A stretch of 63,374 nucleotides of DNA. Origin: Dechloromonas hankyongensis (GTDB taxonomy: Bacteria > Pseudomonadota > Gammaproteobacteria > Burkholderiales > Rhodocyclaceae). Numbering within the stretch: position 1 is the first letter of the stretch; every line of letters starts with the position of its first letter. The position numbers were made by a program, and so were the translations under genes. Positions 17,356 to 25,121 of the stretch are shown piece by piece. The stretch lies in the NCBI RefSeq assembly GCF_022012295.1, contig NZ_JAKLTN010000008.1, positions 1 through 63,374 on the forward strand. Direction: 5' to 3'. The notes under the pieces are model-generated. The model ran no database searches and was not told the origin of the DNA. It saw nothing but the letters and a program-made list of their open reading frames with translations.

Positions 17356-17387
17356 GGCCCCGGAAGCGATTCCGGGGCCATTTTTTC
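17356..17387 (+). terminator. Intrinsic terminator after nifS
   Basis: GGCCCCGGAA (17356-17365) pairs with TTCCGGGGCC (17370-17379) around a 4-base loop and is followed by A and six T residues. Confidence 0.9.
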
Positions 17388-17542
17388 ATTCGGGCCTGGA
17401 AATTGGTCCGCAGCCCGTTTCTACACCGTCTCATGATTTTCTGTAGGCTACTCGGGAGATCATTTGGAGGCGCGAGGTTGAGGCGATCCGGATAATCGAC
17501 CCGGGGTAACGGCGAGCTTGCCGAAAAAATACAGGAGACAAA

Positions 17543-19699
17543 ATGACAACCCAACTTCCGAATCGCATCGCCCGGCCCAGCCGGATGGTCGCACTGCTGG
17601 CCGCCACCTTTCCCGGGCTGGCCATGGCAGATGCCGTGGTGAGCCTCGACGCGGTCGTCGTGACCGGCAGCCGCGTCGAGCACAACACCTTCGACCTTCC
17701 GGCCGCCATCGACGTGGTCGATGCGGCGCGTATCGGTGCCGATCAGGCCCGCGTCAATGCTTCGGAAGCGCTGGCTTCGGTGCCCGGCGTGACGGTCCAG
17801 AACCGCCAGAACTACGCGCAGGATTTGCAGATTTCCTCGCGCGGCTTTGGTGCCCGTTCGGCCTTCGGCGTACGCGGCATCCGCCTGGTCGCTGACGGCA
17901 TTCCGGCCTCGATGCCGGACGGCCAGGGGCAGGTTGCTTCCTTCAACCTCGACCGCGCCGAGCGCATCGAGGTCATGCGCGGCCCGATGTCGGCCATGTA
18001 CGGCAACCATGCCGGGGGCGTGATCCAGATGTTCACGCCGGACGGTAAAGGCGCGCCGACTGTCGAAGGAAATTTTGCCGCCGGCAGTTACGGCACCTGG
18101 AAAACCGACCTCAGCGCCCAGGGCGAGGTCGGCGGCGTCGGCTACGTGATCGACGCCTCGCGTTTCGCCACCGACGGCTACCGCGACCACAGCGCTGCGG
18201 AGCGCGACCAGACCATGGTCAAGCTGACCTTCCGGCCCAGCCAGGACGGCAAGCTGACCTTCATTGCCAACACCTTCCGCCAGGATGCGCAGGATCCCCA
18301 AGGTCTGCAGTGGTCCGAATTCAGGGCCAATCCGAAAGGCGTGGCGCGGGATACGTCGGGCAATTACCCGGCATTGATGTTCGATACCCGCAAGAGCATC
18401 GACCATACGCAAGGCGGCCTGACCTACGAACATCGCTTCGGCGACCAAACCGTGCAGGTCTCGGCCTATGCCGGCCAGCGGTCGACGACGCAGTACCAGT
18501 CCATTCCGATCTCCACCCAAACTTCGTCGGCTCGCCAGTCCGGTGGCGTGATCGATTTCGATCGTGATTTCGCCGGCTTGTCCGGCCGGTGGACCGGTCG
18601 CTTCGGGTTGGCCGGCGGCCGCCTGACAACCAATATCGGCTTCGACTACGAGCAGGCGACCGATGATCGCCAGGGCTATGAAAACTTTGTCGGCAGCGGT
18701 GCGCCGGCCAACTGCGTTGCCAACATCTGCGGCATCACCGGCCGCCTGCGCCGCAACGAGGAAGATCGTGTCGCTACCTTCGACCAGTACGCCCAGGCGG
18801 AATGGCAGGGGGATCGCTGGACATTCAGCGGCGGCTTGCGCCACAGCCACATCGCCTTCCGGGTGGATGATCGTTATCGCAGCGGCGTCAATGGCGACGA
18901 TAGCGGTCGCGTCAGCTACGACAAGACCACCCCGACCGTCGCGGCGATGTATCGGGTGACCGACGCCTTGAATGTTTACGCCAGCGCCGCCCGCGGCTTC
19001 GAGGCGCCGACCTTCAACGAGATGTTCTATTCGAGCGGTGGCGGCGCCTTCAACTTCTCGCTGAAGCCGGCAACCAGCACGCACTATGAAGTCGGCGCCA
19101 AGGCCCTGCTCGGTGCGAACAACCGTCTGGATGTGGCACTGTTCGAGATCAAGACGCAGGACGAACTGGTCGTCCTGTCCAGCACCGGCGGCCGCACGGC
19201 CTACCAGAACGCCGGCAAGACCGAGCGGCAAGGCGTGGAAGTGGCGCTCGACAGTCGCTGGGGCGAGCAGGTAAGCAGTCGTCTCGCCTACACCTTCCTC
19301 GACGCGCACTATGCCGAGAACTTCTCAAGCTCAGGCGGAGTCGTCACGGCCGGCAGCCGGCTACCCGGTATCGCCGCCCACAACCTGTTTGGCGAACTGG
19401 CCTGGAGGCACAAGCCGAGCGGATTCCATGCTGCCGTCGAGGGCATCGTCCGCGACAAGGTCTATGTCGAGGACAATAACGTTCGCCAGGCAGCACCCGG
19501 CTACGCCATCGCCAATCTGCGCGTCGGTGTCGACCGCCAGTACGGCCCGCTCAGCCTGCGCAGCTTTGTCCGCCTCGACAACGTCTTTGATCGCCAGTAC
19601 GTTGGTTCGGTCATCGTCGGCGACAGCAACAATCGCTTCTACGAGTCGGCGCCGGGTCGCAATTGGCTGGCAGGTGTAAGCGCCCGTTACGCATTCTGA
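17543..19699 (+). CDS. TonB-dependent outer-membrane receptor
   Basis: The 718-residue receptor has a signal peptide, a TonB-box-like segment (LDAVVVTGSRVE) near the mature N-terminus, and a plug domain with ISSRGFGARSAFGVRGIRL and RIEVMRGPMSAMYGNHAGGVI. The 22-strand barrel ends in a terminal Phe. It resembles the iron-complex receptor group; the ligand cannot be told from sequence. AGGAG lies 8 bp before the ATG. No Fur box or riboswitch is evident in the 155 bp upstream, unlike the receptor at 30591. Terminators flank it on both sides. Confidence 0.9.
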   Translation: MTTQLPNRIARPSRMVALLAATFPGLAMADAVVSLDAVVVTGSRVEHNTFDLPAAIDVVDAARIGADQARVNASEALASVPGVTVQNRQNYAQDLQISSRGFGARSAFGVRGIRLVADGIPASMPDGQGQVASFNLDRAERIEVMRGPMSAMYGNHAGGVIQMFTPDGKGAPTVEGNFAAGSYGTWKTDLSAQGEVGGVGYVIDASRFATDGYRDHSAAERDQTMVKLTFRPSQDGKLTFIANTFRQDAQDPQGLQWSEFRANPKGVARDTSGNYPALMFDTRKSIDHTQGGLTYEHRFGDQTVQVSAYAGQRSTTQYQSIPISTQTSSARQSGGVIDFDRDFAGLSGRWTGRFGLAGGRLTTNIGFDYEQATDDRQGYENFVGSGAPANCVANICGITGRLRRNEEDRVATFDQYAQAEWQGDRWTFSGGLRHSHIAFRVDDRYRSGVNGDDSGRVSYDKTTPTVAAMYRVTDALNVYASAARGFEAPTFNEMFYSSGGGAFNFSLKPATSTHYEVGAKALLGANNRLDVALFEIKTQDELVVLSSTGGRTAYQNAGKTERQGVEVALDSRWGEQVSSRLAYTFLDAHYAENFSSSGGVVTAGSRLPGIAAHNLFGELAWRHKPSGFHAAVEGIVRDKVYVEDNNVRQAAPGYAIANLRVGVDRQYGPLSLRSFVRLDNVFDRQYVGSVIVGDSNNRFYESAPGRNWLAGVSARYAF

Positions 19700-19720
19700 G
19701 TTGTTTCCCCTCCCAAAAAA

Positions 19721-19746
19721 ACCCGGCCCGTGCCGGGTTTTTTTTG
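19721..19746 (+). terminator. Intrinsic terminator after the TonB receptor
   Basis: ACCCGGC and GCCGGGT form a stem around a CCGT loop, followed by eight T residues and preceded by an A-run, so it could also act on the opposite strand. Confidence 0.88.
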
Positions 19747-19884
19747 TTTTCCAGTTCCATGCTCATGTGTTGCGTTTTTGCTCAATAAATCGTCGTTGCT
19801 GTCCAATAATGGAGCGAACAATTTGGTGGCGGGCTCCTCGGCGGGTATTGTTAAAACCACGCAAAAGCCCGTCAAACGGTCAAT

Positions 19885-19900
19885 TGGCAAATATTTTGCA
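19885..19900 (+). promoter_or_regulatory. Candidate sigma-54 promoter A upstream of the porin
   Basis: TGGCAAATATTTTGCA has the GG-N10-GC step and a perfect TTGCA, with two mismatches in the -24 box. It lies 136 bp before the porin ATG. Confidence 0.35.
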
Positions 19901-19914
19901 GGATTTTTCCGACC

Positions 19915-19930
19915 TGGCACGAGCTTCGCA
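19915..19930 (+). promoter_or_regulatory. Candidate sigma-54 promoter B upstream of the porin
   Basis: TGGCACGAGCTTCGCA differs from TGGCACG-N4-TTGCA by one base and has the correct spacing. It lies exactly 30 bp from candidate A. No enhancer-type TGT-N10-ACA site is found nearby. Confidence 0.45.
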
Positions 19931-20035
19931 AGCAGTAGTGTTCCATGTCATCCTCCGTGATGGCCGAGGGGGATTCGTCCGTGCTGTGTACGGTCGCTAG
20001 GGTTTATTCACAAAAGACGTCTAAGGAGAAGTTCA

Positions 20036-21148
20036 ATGCAGAAGAAAGTAATCGCGCTGGCCATTGCCGCCATGACCTCTGGTGCAGCACTTGCCCAGTC
20101 CAACGTTACGATTTACGGTACTGTGGATATGGGGTATTTGCATCGCGGCGGTGCCAATGGTGCGGTCCCGACTACCAAGGGGCAGAACGACATTCAGGGC
20201 AACTCTGCACAGAGCAGCATCGGCTTCAAGGGCGTTGAAGACCTGGGGAATGGCCTGAAAGCCGTTTTTGACCTGCAATATCGCATCAATGCCGATACCA
20301 ACACCGGCCTGGCACAAGCTGGCCATCAGTATGTCGGCCTGACCGGCGGTTTCGGTACCGCTGTTGCCGGCTATCTGGACGGCCTGCGTTATGGCATCTA
20401 CGGCAAATATACCCCGGCTGGTAACTATTCGGTTGGCAACTTCGCTTCGATGACCACCCAGTATGACCGCGCCGCCAACGCGGTCGCCTACATTTCGCCG
20501 AGCTTTGCCGGTTTCACCCTGATCCTGGCTCATGCCACCAACACTCAGGTTAACGAAGGCGGCTTCCGCGCGCTCCGTAGCCCGAGCGGTGGCGGCAATG
20601 ATGGTGACGATCGCCTCTACTCCATCAACCTGGTTTATGCAAACGGCCCGTTGAGCGTCGATCTCGACTATGAAACCACCAAGGCAGTCGGTATTTCTGA
20701 CAGTCGACTGTATGTTGCTACCGCTGGCGCCTCCTATGACTTCGGTGTGGTCAAGGTTTCTGGTCTGTATGATGTGATCAAGGGTGATCCGAATTCCCTG
20801 ATTGGTGGCCGCGCCCCGGCAGGTCTTAACTTGGGCGGCACCGCCGGTACGCCGAGCCAGGAATATGACCGCCGCAATTGGCAATTGGGTGTGACCGTGC
20901 CGTTTGGTGCGACCAAGGTCCTCGCCAGCTACGGCAAAGTTCAGGACAAGATCCTCTCCGATGCCGATGCCAGCAAGTGGTCTGTTGGTGCTCGTTACGC
21001 CCTGTCCAAGCGTACGGAACTGTATGCTGATTACGCTCATATCCACAATGAGCGTAATGCCGCCTATCTGATCAATCCGATGGGTAACAACTCGGGTACC
21101 AGCGTTGGTGTTCACGGCGTCGACATTGGTATCAAGCACTCTTTCTAA
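20036..21148 (+). CDS. General outer-membrane porin
   Basis: The 370-residue protein is a trimeric 16-strand porin of the betaproteobacterial OmpC/Omp32 type. It begins with a signal peptide ending ALAQ, followed by SNVTIYGTVDMGYLHRGG, and ends in a C-terminal Phe (GIKHSF). GFKGVEDLGNGLKAVFDLQY is the usual early strand pair. TAAGGAG precedes the ATG. Codon use is more AT-rich than in the neighbours, typical for a very abundant protein. It permits diffusion of small, mostly anionic solutes. Confidence 0.94.
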   Translation: MQKKVIALAIAAMTSGAALAQSNVTIYGTVDMGYLHRGGANGAVPTTKGQNDIQGNSAQSSIGFKGVEDLGNGLKAVFDLQYRINADTNTGLAQAGHQYVGLTGGFGTAVAGYLDGLRYGIYGKYTPAGNYSVGNFASMTTQYDRAANAVAYISPSFAGFTLILAHATNTQVNEGGFRALRSPSGGGNDGDDRLYSINLVYANGPLSVDLDYETTKAVGISDSRLYVATAGASYDFGVVKVSGLYDVIKGDPNSLIGGRAPAGLNLGGTAGTPSQEYDRRNWQLGVTVPFGATKVLASYGKVQDKILSDADASKWSVGARYALSKRTELYADYAHIHNERNAAYLINPMGNNSGTSVGVHGVDIGIKHSF

Positions 21149-21171
21149 TTGCCTGAGCAGTTAGAAAACTA

Positions 21172-21185
21172 CTGATTGCGATCAA
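21172..21185. promoter_or_regulatory. Candidate FNR box upstream of the DUF302 gene
   Basis: CTGATTGCGATCAA matches TTGAT-N4-ATCAA except for the first base. It lies 24 bp after the porin stop and about 40 bp before the DUF302 start, in the same neighbourhood as fnr. Confidence 0.45.
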
Positions 21186-21211
21186 GCATCCGTCAGTTTT
21201 TCTTGCGTCAG

Positions 21212-21697
21212 ATGTTTTCCTCGCATCTGTTCAGGGCACCCCTCGGGGTGCCCTTTTTTCGGTTGGTGTGCCTGCTCCTGGCTTGCGGTTCGGTTCGTGC
21301 CGAGGGCGAGGTGGTCAAGCAGTTAGTCGATGGCAGCGATTTCCGCTCGGCGCGGGAGGCGCTATACGAGGCCATCGAAGGCGAAGGCCTGGTTGTCGGC
21401 AACGCCTTGCCTTTCAGTCAAATGCTGGAGCGGACGGGGCAAGCCAGTCCCTATCAGGAGGCCGAAATTGTTCAGTTCTGCAGTGCCGGCCTAGCGCGTC
21501 AGATGGTGGGTGAGGATGCCGGGCAGATTGTCTTCTGTCCGCTGGCCATTGCTTTCTACGTGACGAAGGCGAATCCTTCGGTCGTTGTCATGGCTTATCG
21601 CGCCCCGGGCGACGAATCGTCGGCCAAGGTACAGGCCGGCGCGCTGCTCGGCCGGCTGGTCGAGCGGGCGGCAAGGCTGGCCAAATTGCGGTGGTGA
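21212..21697 (+). CDS. DUF302 family exported protein
   Basis: The 161-residue product matches DUF302. After a hydrophobic leader it has GSDFRSAREALYEAIEGEGLV, PFSQMLERTG, EIVQFCSAG and ANPSVVVMAYRAPG. Family members are small periplasmic or cytoplasmic proteins of unknown role. The leader LVCLLLACGSVRA could be a signal peptide or a lipobox (LLAC). The start is uncertain: the porin terminator hairpin falls at codons 8-16 of this reading, so the true start may be a TTG/GTG at 21263-21266, or the hairpin may be translated through. An FNR-like box lies upstream. Confidence 0.72.
   Translation: MFSSHLFRAPLGVPFFRLVCLLLACGSVRAEGEVVKQLVDGSDFRSAREALYEAIEGEGLVVGNALPFSQMLERTGQASPYQEAEIVQFCSAGLARQMVGEDAGQIVFCPLAIAFYVTKANPSVVVMAYRAPGDESSAKVQAGALLGRLVERAARLAKLRW
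21234..21259 (+). terminator. Intrinsic terminator of the porin gene
   Basis: GGGCACCCC and GGGGTGCCC form a near-perfect stem followed by six T residues, 86 bp after the porin stop. It overlaps the first codons of the DUF302 reading frame. Confidence 0.85.
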
Positions 21698-21719
21698 TCT
21701 TGGTGAATCAGGGCGCCGA

Positions 21720-22466
21720 TCAGCGCTGGTGACTCATCAGGGCCTTGAGGCCGTTGACGTTCAAAATCCGGATGTGTTTTTGCTGGACGGCGATGTAGCC
21801 TTCTTCCTGGAACTTGGAGAAGGCGCGGGATACCGTTTCCAGCTTGAGGCCGAGATAGCTGCCGATTTCCTCGCGCGTCATGCGCAGGTAGAACTCGGCA
21901 TGCGAGAAGCCGCGGGCGGTGAAGCGCTGCGACAGGTTGAGCAGGAAGGCGGCCAGCCGCTCTTCGGCGCGCATGGTGCCGAGCAGCATCATCACGCCGT
22001 GGTCGCGGACGATCTCGCGGCTCATGACTTTGTGGAAGTGGTGCTGCAGGGTGTGGATTTCCCGCGACAGGCCTTCCAGGCGGGAGAACGGAATAGCGCA
22101 GATCTCGCTGTCTTCCAGGGCGATGGCATTGCAGGTATGGTGTTCGGTGCTGATGCCGTCGAGGCCGAGCAACTCGCCGGCCATCTGGAATCCGGTCACC
22201 TGGTCGCGGCCGTCTTCGAGCAGCACGTCGGTCTTGAAGAAGCCGCTGCGGATGGCGTAGATGGCATCGAAAGCTTCGCCGGCACGGTACAGGTGGTCAC
22301 CGCGCTTGATGCGACGGCGGGTCGACACCAGATCGTCCAGCCGCTCAAGCTCTTCGATGCTCAGCCCGAAAGGCAGGCATAGCTCGCGCAGGTTACAATT
22401 GGAACAAGCCGTCTTAATGACGGTCAGAGAAATTTCCTGGTTCAACGGTTGTGTCCGGGGTGCCAT
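21720..22466 (-). CDS. fnr: FNR/ANR oxygen-sensing transcriptional regulator
   Basis: The 248-residue Crp-family protein has the FNR cluster ligands: Cys21, Cys24 and Cys30 (CSNCNLRELC) and Cys123 (EICAIPF), aligning with E. coli Cys20, 23, 29 and 122. The helix-turn-helix has REEIGSYLGLKLETVSRAFS; the E-x-x-S-R recognition pattern means FNR-type TTGAT sites. A [4Fe-4S] cluster is expected to form the active dimer without oxygen. It is divergent from hemN with a shared FNR box, implying autoregulation and control of anaerobic haem synthesis. Confidence 0.94.
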   Translation of the reverse strand: MAPRTQPLNQEISLTVIKTACSNCNLRELCLPFGLSIEELERLDDLVSTRRRIKRGDHLYRAGEAFDAIYAIRSGFFKTDVLLEDGRDQVTGFQMAGELLGLDGISTEHHTCNAIALEDSEICAIPFSRLEGLSREIHTLQHHFHKVMSREIVRDHGVMMLLGTMRAEERLAAFLLNLSQRFTARGFSHAEFYLRMTREEIGSYLGLKLETVSRAFSKFQEEGYIAVQQKHIRILNVNGLKALMSHQR

Positions 22467-22483
22467 GGGGAACCTGAGTTCGC

Positions 22484-22497
22484 TTGATCCAAGTCAA
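22484..22497. promoter_or_regulatory. FNR box between fnr and hemN
   Basis: TTGATCCAAGTCAA matches TTGAT-N4-ATCAA with one mismatch. It is 18 bp upstream of the fnr ATG and 55 bp upstream of the hemN ATG, so it may serve both. Confidence 0.75.
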
Positions 22498-22551
22498 CCA
22501 ACAAATCATGCTCCTTGAACATAATCGAAGCAACAATACGTGGCCTGTCTA

Positions 22552-23955
22552 ATGAATTTCGCAACTGAAAACCTCGTCTTCGATCCGCAGATCATTCGCC
22601 GTTTTGACGTCAACGGCCCCCGCTACACGTCCTATCCGACTGCCGACCGCTTCGTCGAGGCTTTCGACTCGGAGGCCGCCAAGCTGTGGCTGGGCAAACG
22701 CAACATCGGCGGAATCAGCCGACCGCTCTCATTATACTTCCACATCCCCTTCTGCAACACTATCTGCTATTACTGCGCCTGCAACAAGATCATCACCAAG
22801 GATCATGGTCGCAGCGCCAAGTATCTGAAGTACCTGGCCAAGGAACTGGACATGCAGGCTGCAGCGCTCGAGGGGCGTGATGGCGAGCATGAGGTGATCC
22901 AGCTGCACTGGGGCGGTGGTACGCCGACCTTCCTGTCGCATTCCGAAATGCGGCAGCTGATGGGTGAAACCCGCAAGCATTTCAAGCTGCTCGAAGGCGG
23001 TGAATATTCCATCGAAGTCGACCCGCGCAAGGTCGATTACGAAACCGTCGCGTTGCTCGGCGAACTCGGGTTCAACCGGATGAGCGTCGGCGTCCAGGAT
23101 TTCGACGAGAAGGTCCAGGTTGCCGTCAATCGCGTGCAGAGCGAGGAAGAAACCGCGCTGGTCATCAACGCGGCGCGCGCCAACGGCTTCAAGTCGGTAT
23201 CCGTCGACCTGATCTACGGTCTGCCGCACCAGACGGTGATGGGCTTCAACCGCACCCTCGAACGCGTGCTGGCCATGGATCCGGATCGTCTGTCGATCTA
23301 CAACTACGCGCACATGCCGAGCCTGTTCAAACCGCAGCGCCGGATCAACGATACCGACCTGCCGTCGGCCGATGCCAAGATGCAGATTCTCGCCCTGGCC
23401 ATCAAGAAGTTGACTGAAGCAGGTTACGTCTATATCGGCATGGATCACTTCGCCAAACCGGACGACGAACTGGCCATCGCTCAGCGTCAGGGCCGCCTGC
23501 ACCGCAATTTCCAGGGCTACTCGACCTATGCCGACTGCGACATGCTGTCCTTCGGTATTTCGTCGATCAGCAAGGTCGGGCCGAGCTACTACCAGAACGT
23601 CAAGACCGCCGACGAATACTACGACCGCATCGACGCCGGCGTCCTGCCGGTGTTCCGCGGCATCGAACTGACCGCCGACGACATCCTGCGCCGTTCGATC
23701 ATCCAGGCCCTGATGTGCCATTTCGAGCTGTCCATCGAGAGCATCGAAAGCGCCCACCTGATCGACTTCCGCAAGTATTTTGCAGCCGAACTGGAAGACA
23801 TGAAGGAAATGGAGCGCGCCGGCCTGCTCAAGGTCGAACGCGAGTGGATCACCGTGTTGCCCCCGGGGCGCATGCTGGTTCGCGTCATCTCCATGGCCTT
23901 CGACCGCTACCTGCGCGAGGGGCGGCAGCGGGCCAGCTATTCCAAGGTGATCTGA
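22552..23955 (+). CDS. hemN: Oxygen-independent coproporphyrinogen III oxidase
   Basis: The 467-residue radical-SAM enzyme decarboxylates two propionates of coproporphyrinogen III without oxygen. The cluster cysteines are Cys68, Cys72 and Cys75 in HIPFCNTICYYCACNKI, followed by the extra Cys77 typical of true HemN. NGPRYTSYPTADRF is the conserved N-terminal HemN segment, and a GGGTPTFL motif follows. ATG 22552 fits the family N-terminus; an in-frame GTG at 22540 is possible. An FNR box lies upstream. Confidence 0.96.
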   Translation: MNFATENLVFDPQIIRRFDVNGPRYTSYPTADRFVEAFDSEAAKLWLGKRNIGGISRPLSLYFHIPFCNTICYYCACNKIITKDHGRSAKYLKYLAKELDMQAAALEGRDGEHEVIQLHWGGGTPTFLSHSEMRQLMGETRKHFKLLEGGEYSIEVDPRKVDYETVALLGELGFNRMSVGVQDFDEKVQVAVNRVQSEEETALVINAARANGFKSVSVDLIYGLPHQTVMGFNRTLERVLAMDPDRLSIYNYAHMPSLFKPQRRINDTDLPSADAKMQILALAIKKLTEAGYVYIGMDHFAKPDDELAIAQRQGRLHRNFQGYSTYADCDMLSFGISSISKVGPSYYQNVKTADEYYDRIDAGVLPVFRGIELTADDILRRSIIQALMCHFELSIESIESAHLIDFRKYFAAELEDMKEMERAGLLKVEREWITVLPPGRMLVRVISMAFDRYLREGRQRASYSKVI

Positions 23956-23970
23956 TCGCCTGACGCGGTT

Positions 23971-23999
23971 AAAACGGGCAGGTTAAACTGCCCGTTTTG
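23971..23999 (+). terminator. Intrinsic terminator after hemN
   Basis: AAAACGGGCAG and CTGCCCGTTTT form an 11-bp stem around GTTAAA; the T-rich right arm completes a typical terminator. Confidence 0.82.
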
Positions 24000-24012
24000 C
24001 ATTTGACCTCTG

Positions 24013-24684
24013 ATGCCTGATACCGGTTTTCTTGCCCTGTTCCTCGTCGGCCTGCTCGGCGGCACGCACTGCGTCGGCATGTGCGGCGGCATCGTCGGCG
24101 CCATGTCGATGGGCGGTCGGGCGGGCTGGGGCATGCACCTCGCCTACAACTGCGGACGCATCCTGTCCTATACGGCAGCTGGCGCGATTGCCGGCGCGCT
24201 TGGCGCGGCCAGCCTGGGGCTGGAGGGCCAGGTGCCGGCCCGCATGGTGCTCTATTTCATGGCCAACCTGATGCTGGTCGCCCTTGGCCTCTACCTGCTC
24301 GGCGTTACCCGCGCGCTGGCCTTCACCGAACGCGCCGGGCAAAGTCTGTGGCGCCACCTGCAGCCGCTGACCCGGCGTTTCCTGCCGGTACGCAGCATCG
24401 GCCAGGCGTTTCCGCTGGGCCTGCTGTGGGGCTGGCTGCCCTGTGGCTTGGTCTATAGCGCCCTCGCCACCGCTCTGGCCGCTGGTTCGGCCGGGCGCGG
24501 GGCGGCGACGATGCTGGCTTTCGGACTGGGCACCCTGCCCAACCTGCTGCTCGCCGGGCTGCTTCTGGCCCGCTTGAACGAATTCGTCCGTCATCCGGTC
24601 GTACGTACCCTCTCCGGGCTGTTGGTGCTAGGCTTCGGGGTATACGGATTCTTCGGCCTGATGCGTCTGTCGGGCCGGTTTTAG
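24013..24684 (+). CDS. SafE/TauE (UreH-type) membrane protein
   Basis: The 223-residue membrane protein has about six hydrophobic segments. It begins with FLVGLLGGTHCVGMCGGIVGA, a His/Cys-rich motif in the first helix, and repeats a similar LLWGWLPCGLVYSALA motif later. This is the DsbD-like/UreH domain often encoded beside cytochrome cbb3 and copper genes. The conserved cysteines and histidine suggest a thiol or metal role. It lies just upstream of uspA and copA, which supports a copper or cbb3-maturation role, but that is inference. Confidence 0.85.
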   Translation: MPDTGFLALFLVGLLGGTHCVGMCGGIVGAMSMGGRAGWGMHLAYNCGRILSYTAAGAIAGALGAASLGLEGQVPARMVLYFMANLMLVALGLYLLGVTRALAFTERAGQSLWRHLQPLTRRFLPVRSIGQAFPLGLLWGWLPCGLVYSALATALAAGSAGRGAATMLAFGLGTLPNLLLAGLLLARLNEFVRHPVVRTLSGLLVLGFGVYGFFGLMRLSGRF

Positions 24685-24695
24685 GACAACTGATC

Positions 24696-25121
24696 ATGAA
24701 AATCTTGTTGCCGGCAGACGGCTCGCCTTGCTCGTTGCGCGCCGTCGACCAGTTGATCGCCCACGCCGCCAGCCTGCGCGACGTGCCAGAAATCCACGTG
24801 CTGAACGTCCATCTGCCGATTCCCATCGGCCGTGTCCAGGCGCATGTCGGCAAGGACACGCTGCTCGCCTACTATCTGGAAGAAGGGCGGGAACATTTGC
24901 TGGCCGCCCAGGAAAAACTCGATAAGGCGGGGCTGGTTCACACCCCGCACATCCATGTCGGCCAGCCGGCCGAGGTAATCTGCAAGATGGCCGGTGAACT
25001 CGGGTGCGACCTGATCGTCATGGGCACTCACGGCCGTAGCCCGGTCGCCGGGCTGGTCATGGGCTCAGTGGCGACGCGCGTGCTGCATCAGGCGCCGTGC
25101 CCGGTGTTGCTGGTCAAATGA
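24696..25121 (+). CDS. Universal stress protein A family
   Basis: The 141-residue UspA-domain protein has the N-terminal [12 protein letters not shown] strand-turn and the nucleotide-binding C-terminal motif [22 protein letters not shown] (G-2x-G-9x-G-S/T class), implying ATP binding. USPs of this type are often induced by FNR/ANR in anaerobiosis. It lies 11 bp after the SafE-like gene, and its TGA overlaps the ATG of copA (ATGA). Confidence 0.9.
   Translation: MKILLPADGSPCSLRAVDQLIAHAASLRDVPEIHVLNVHLPIPIGRVQAHVGKDTLLAYYLEEGREHLLAAQEKLDKAGLVHTPHIHVGQPAEVICKMAGELGCDLIVMGTHGRSPVAGLVMGSVATRVLHQAPCPVLLVK

Larger units (their letters stand above)
19700..20035. other. Porin upstream region
   Basis: This 336 bp gap holds a terminator at its left end and two sigma-54-like motifs. 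No gene is supported. It is AT-richer than its surroundings, consistent with a promoter region for an abundant porin. Confidence 0.5.

Noticed and set aside
17388..17542. Cobalamin riboswitch or Fur box before the TonB receptor
   Set aside because: The region is only 155 bp, lacks B12-box-like sequence and has no 19-bp iron-type palindrome.
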